A stretch of 6,032 nucleotides of DNA from Frankiales bacterium (GTDB lineage: Bacteria; Actinomycetota; Actinomycetes; Mycobacteriales; SCTD01), in assembly GCA_025464795.1 (NCBI GenBank), contig JAODNB010000221.1:1-6032 (forward strand). Direction: 5' to 3'. Made by a program: the position numbers and the translations under genes. Below, one piece after another: positions 5,150-6,032 of this stretch (position 1 is its first letter; each line of letters begins with the position of its first letter). A model generated the notes under the pieces. It was not told the origin of the DNA and ran no database searches. It saw only the letters and a program-made list of their open reading frames with translations.

Positions 5150-5229
5150 GGCGCCGTCGCCGCGCGGATCTGGAAGGCCGGGTGCTCGGGCGGCGGGTCG
5201 CCGACGAGGGCAGCCGTGCCCACCGTCAT
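5146..5229 (-). CDS. Small 27-residue ORF translationally coupled to ubiA (possible leader peptide)
   Basis: ATG at 5229 opens a 27-codon frame (MTVGTAALVGDPPPEH at its start, AATAP at its end) whose TGA overlaps the ubiA GTG as GTGA, the same junction as ubiA-dprE1 and hypothetical-dgt. GGGAG lies 7 bases before the ATG, a better ribosome binding site than ubiA has. The product has no membrane segment and no motif I recognise. It could be a leader whose translation loads ribosomes onto ubiA, a small protein, or chance. It fills nearly all of the gap between the DUF218 gene and ubiA. Confidence 0.45.
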   Translation of the reverse strand: MTVGTAALVGDPPPEHPAFQIRAATAP

Positions 5230-5236
5230 CTCCGCG

Positions 5237-5241
5237 CTCCC
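5237..5241 (-). promoter_or_regulatory. Ribosome binding site (GGGAG) of the small ORF before ubiA
   Basis: GGGAG on the minus strand lies 7 bases upstream of the ATG at 5229. It is the only good ribosome binding site in the stretch leading to ubiA. This favours entry at the small ORF followed by reinitiation at the ubiA GTG. Confidence 0.45.
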
Positions 5242-5254
5242 GTCAGGCCCCTGC

Positions 5255-5272
5255 TGGTCGGGACCAAACCTA
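5255..5272 (-). promoter_or_regulatory. Possible -10 element TAGGTT with adjacent inverted repeat, upstream of the ubiA operon
   Basis: TAGGTT (5272-5267, minus strand) fits the actinobacterial -10 pattern TANNNT and would start transcription about 30 bases before the small ORF. Just downstream, TGGTC-CC-GACCA (5266-5255) is a perfect 5-bp inverted repeat placed where a repressor would overlap the start point. No convincing -35 hexamer is found 16-19 bases upstream, where the sequence is plain GC-rich coding DNA of the DUF218 gene. The operon may therefore also be read from a promoter beyond the window. Confidence 0.25.
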
Positions 5273-5274
5273 CG

Positions 5275-5901
5275 TCAGACGGCGCGCGGACCGGCGTCCG
5301 ACGAGCGGTGGAACACGCGGTAGTACAGGTAGGCCGCGGTCTCGCGACTGACGTAGCGCACCTCGGTGCCGATCCCGTCGACCGCGGGCCCCGTGCGGGC
5401 CGGAGACGTGTAGGCCCGGATGTGGAGGTCCTGAGCCATCCTGCGGGAGCGCAGCGAGTGCCATGGGTCGGTGACCAGGACAGCGCTGTGCCAGCCGCTG
5501 GCGACGAACCGAGCCTTCAGCGCCTTCAAGGAGGTGAGCGTGTCCGATCCGACGCCCACGGCGAGCACCGAGGTGACCCCGACGGACGACAGGTAGTTCG
5601 CGCCGGCCTGGGCCTCGGTGAAGCGATCGCCCTTCCGACCGCCGCCCACGGTGACGATCCGGGGGGCGACGCCCTGCCGGAAGAGCTCGGCGGCATGGTC
5701 GAGCCGCGCCTTGAACACCGCGGACGGTCGGCCGTCGAACTGCGAGGCACCCAGGACGACGATCGCGTCCGAGCGCGGGTGGTCGTCCGCGCGGGCGATC
5801 CACCAGATGCGACCGGCTGTGCCGAGCACGACGACGAGGACGGCCAGGACGATCGAGGCCAGCAGCCGCCGTACGGTCTTGGACCAGAGCAGGAGGAACA
5901 C
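5275..5901 (-). CDS. DUF218 (YdcF/SanA/ElyC-like) membrane-anchored protein
   Basis: A 208-residue protein with one N-terminal transmembrane segment (about residues 12-30) preceded by basic residues (KTVRR), followed by an extracytoplasmic-type DUF218 domain. The domain signature is clear: DAIVVLGASQFDGRPS (45-60), ARLDHAAELFRQG (65-77), APRIVTVGGG (79-88) and TEAQAGANYL (95-104). A later conserved block, SAVLVTDPWHSLRSRRM, lies near the middle of the C-terminal half. Family members such as E. coli ElyC and SanA affect envelope integrity and lipid-carrier-dependent peptidoglycan synthesis, but their biochemical activity is not settled. The GTG at 5901 is chosen because it retains the membrane anchor and lies two bases after the ppdK stop, suggesting reinitiation; it has no ribosome binding site. 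Its position just before the decaprenyl-phosphate module hints at a role in the same membrane-lipid carrier metabolism, which is inference. Confidence 0.88.
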   Translation of the reverse strand: MFLLLWSKTVRRLLASIVLAVLVVVLGTAGRIWWIARADDHPRSDAIVVLGASQFDGRPSAVFKARLDHAAELFRQGVAPRIVTVGGGRKGDRFTEAQAGANYLSSVGVTSVLAVGVGSDTLTSLKALKARFVASGWHSAVLVTDPWHSLRSRRMAQDLHIRAYTSPARTGPAVDGIGTEVRYVSRETAAYLYYRVFHRSSDAGPRAV

Positions 5902-5903
5902 GG

Positions 5904-6032
5904 CTAGCGGGTGTCGCTGCCGCTGGTCTCCAGAGCGGCACGCCCCGCCTCGAGCCGGGCGATGGGCACGCGGAAGGGCGAGCAGCTGACGTAGTCAAGG
6001 CCGGCGTCGTGGAAGAAGTGCACGGAGTCAGG
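5904..6032 (-). CDS. ppdK: Pyruvate, phosphate dikinase, C-terminal 42 residues (5' part outside window)
   Basis: Only the last 42 codons and the TAG stop (5906-5904) are present. They read SVHFFHDAGLDYVSCSPFRV followed by PIARLEAGRAAL, the C-terminal signature of PPDK. The Cys in YVSCSPFRVP is the active-site residue that protonates enolpyruvate in the pyruvate/PEP-binding domain. The enzyme interconverts pyruvate, ATP and phosphate with PEP, AMP and pyrophosphate in the cytoplasm. A short extra tail (ETSGSDTR) follows the conserved end. The DUF218 gene starts two bases downstream. The fragment is intact as far as it can be seen; nothing can be said about the rest of the enzyme. Confidence 0.93.
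   Translation of the reverse strand, partial: PDSVHFFHDAGLDYVSCSPFRVPIARLEAGRAALETSGSDTR

Noticed and set aside
4211..5323. Plus-strand open frame of 370 codons opposite ubiA
   Set aside because: Antisense to ubiA, with no recognisable motif and a composition dominated by Arg, Asp, Gly and Gln.
1..6032. CRISPR array, tRNA/rRNA, insertion sequence or prophage genes
   Set aside because: I saw no regularly spaced direct repeats, tRNA-like cloverleaf with a CCA end, transposase motif, terminal inverted repeats or phage-type genes on either strand.

Overview
The window looks like chromosomal DNA of a high-G+C actinobacterium. By eye it is very G+C-rich, with strong third-position G/C bias and frequent GTG starts. 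The gene content also points to Actinobacteria: a decaprenyl-phosphate arabinose module and a C-terminal fragment of actinobacterial-type pyruvate phosphate dikinase. A Nocardioides-like (Propionibacteriales) origin is my guess from the overall flavour, not something the sequence proves. Every gene I can support lies on the minus strand, so transcription runs from high to low coordinates. There is no RNA gene, mobile element or CRISPR array that I can see, and no gene-free stretch longer than about 175 bases.

In order of transcription: the last 42 codons of ppdK (5904-6032); a membrane-anchored DUF218/ElyC-like protein two bases later (5275-5901); a 27-codon small ORF with a good ribosome binding site (5146-5229), joined by a GTGA overlap to ubiA; then ubiA (4289-5149), dprE1 (2991-4292) and dprE2 (2303-3001), all overlapping. 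These last three encode the decaprenyl-phosphate phosphoribosyltransferase and the two-enzyme epimerase that make decaprenylphosphoryl-arabinose, the arabinose donor of the mycobacterial-type cell wall. The DPPR phosphatase of the pathway and all arabinosyltransferases are absent from the window.

A 172-base intergenic region (2131-2302) follows. It holds the best promoter in the window (CTGACA, 17 bp, TACCGT), a perfect inverted repeat lying across its -35 box, and a roughly 115-base leader with a possible 17-codon ORF and a stem that would mask that ORF's ribosome binding site. It serves rsgA (1144-2130, TTG start), the circularly permuted GTPase of 30S ribosome maturation. Last come an unrecognised helical protein (635-1096) and, coupled to it by another GTGA overlap, the first 212 codons of dgt, dGTP triphosphohydrolase, which runs off the window's left edge.

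I found no wholly new system. The points most worth a second look are the tight ubiA-dprE1-dprE2 operon with its coupled leader ORF, an alanine in DprE1 where M. tuberculosis has the benzothiazinone-reactive cysteine, the structured rsgA leader, and the unknown protein coupled to dgt.
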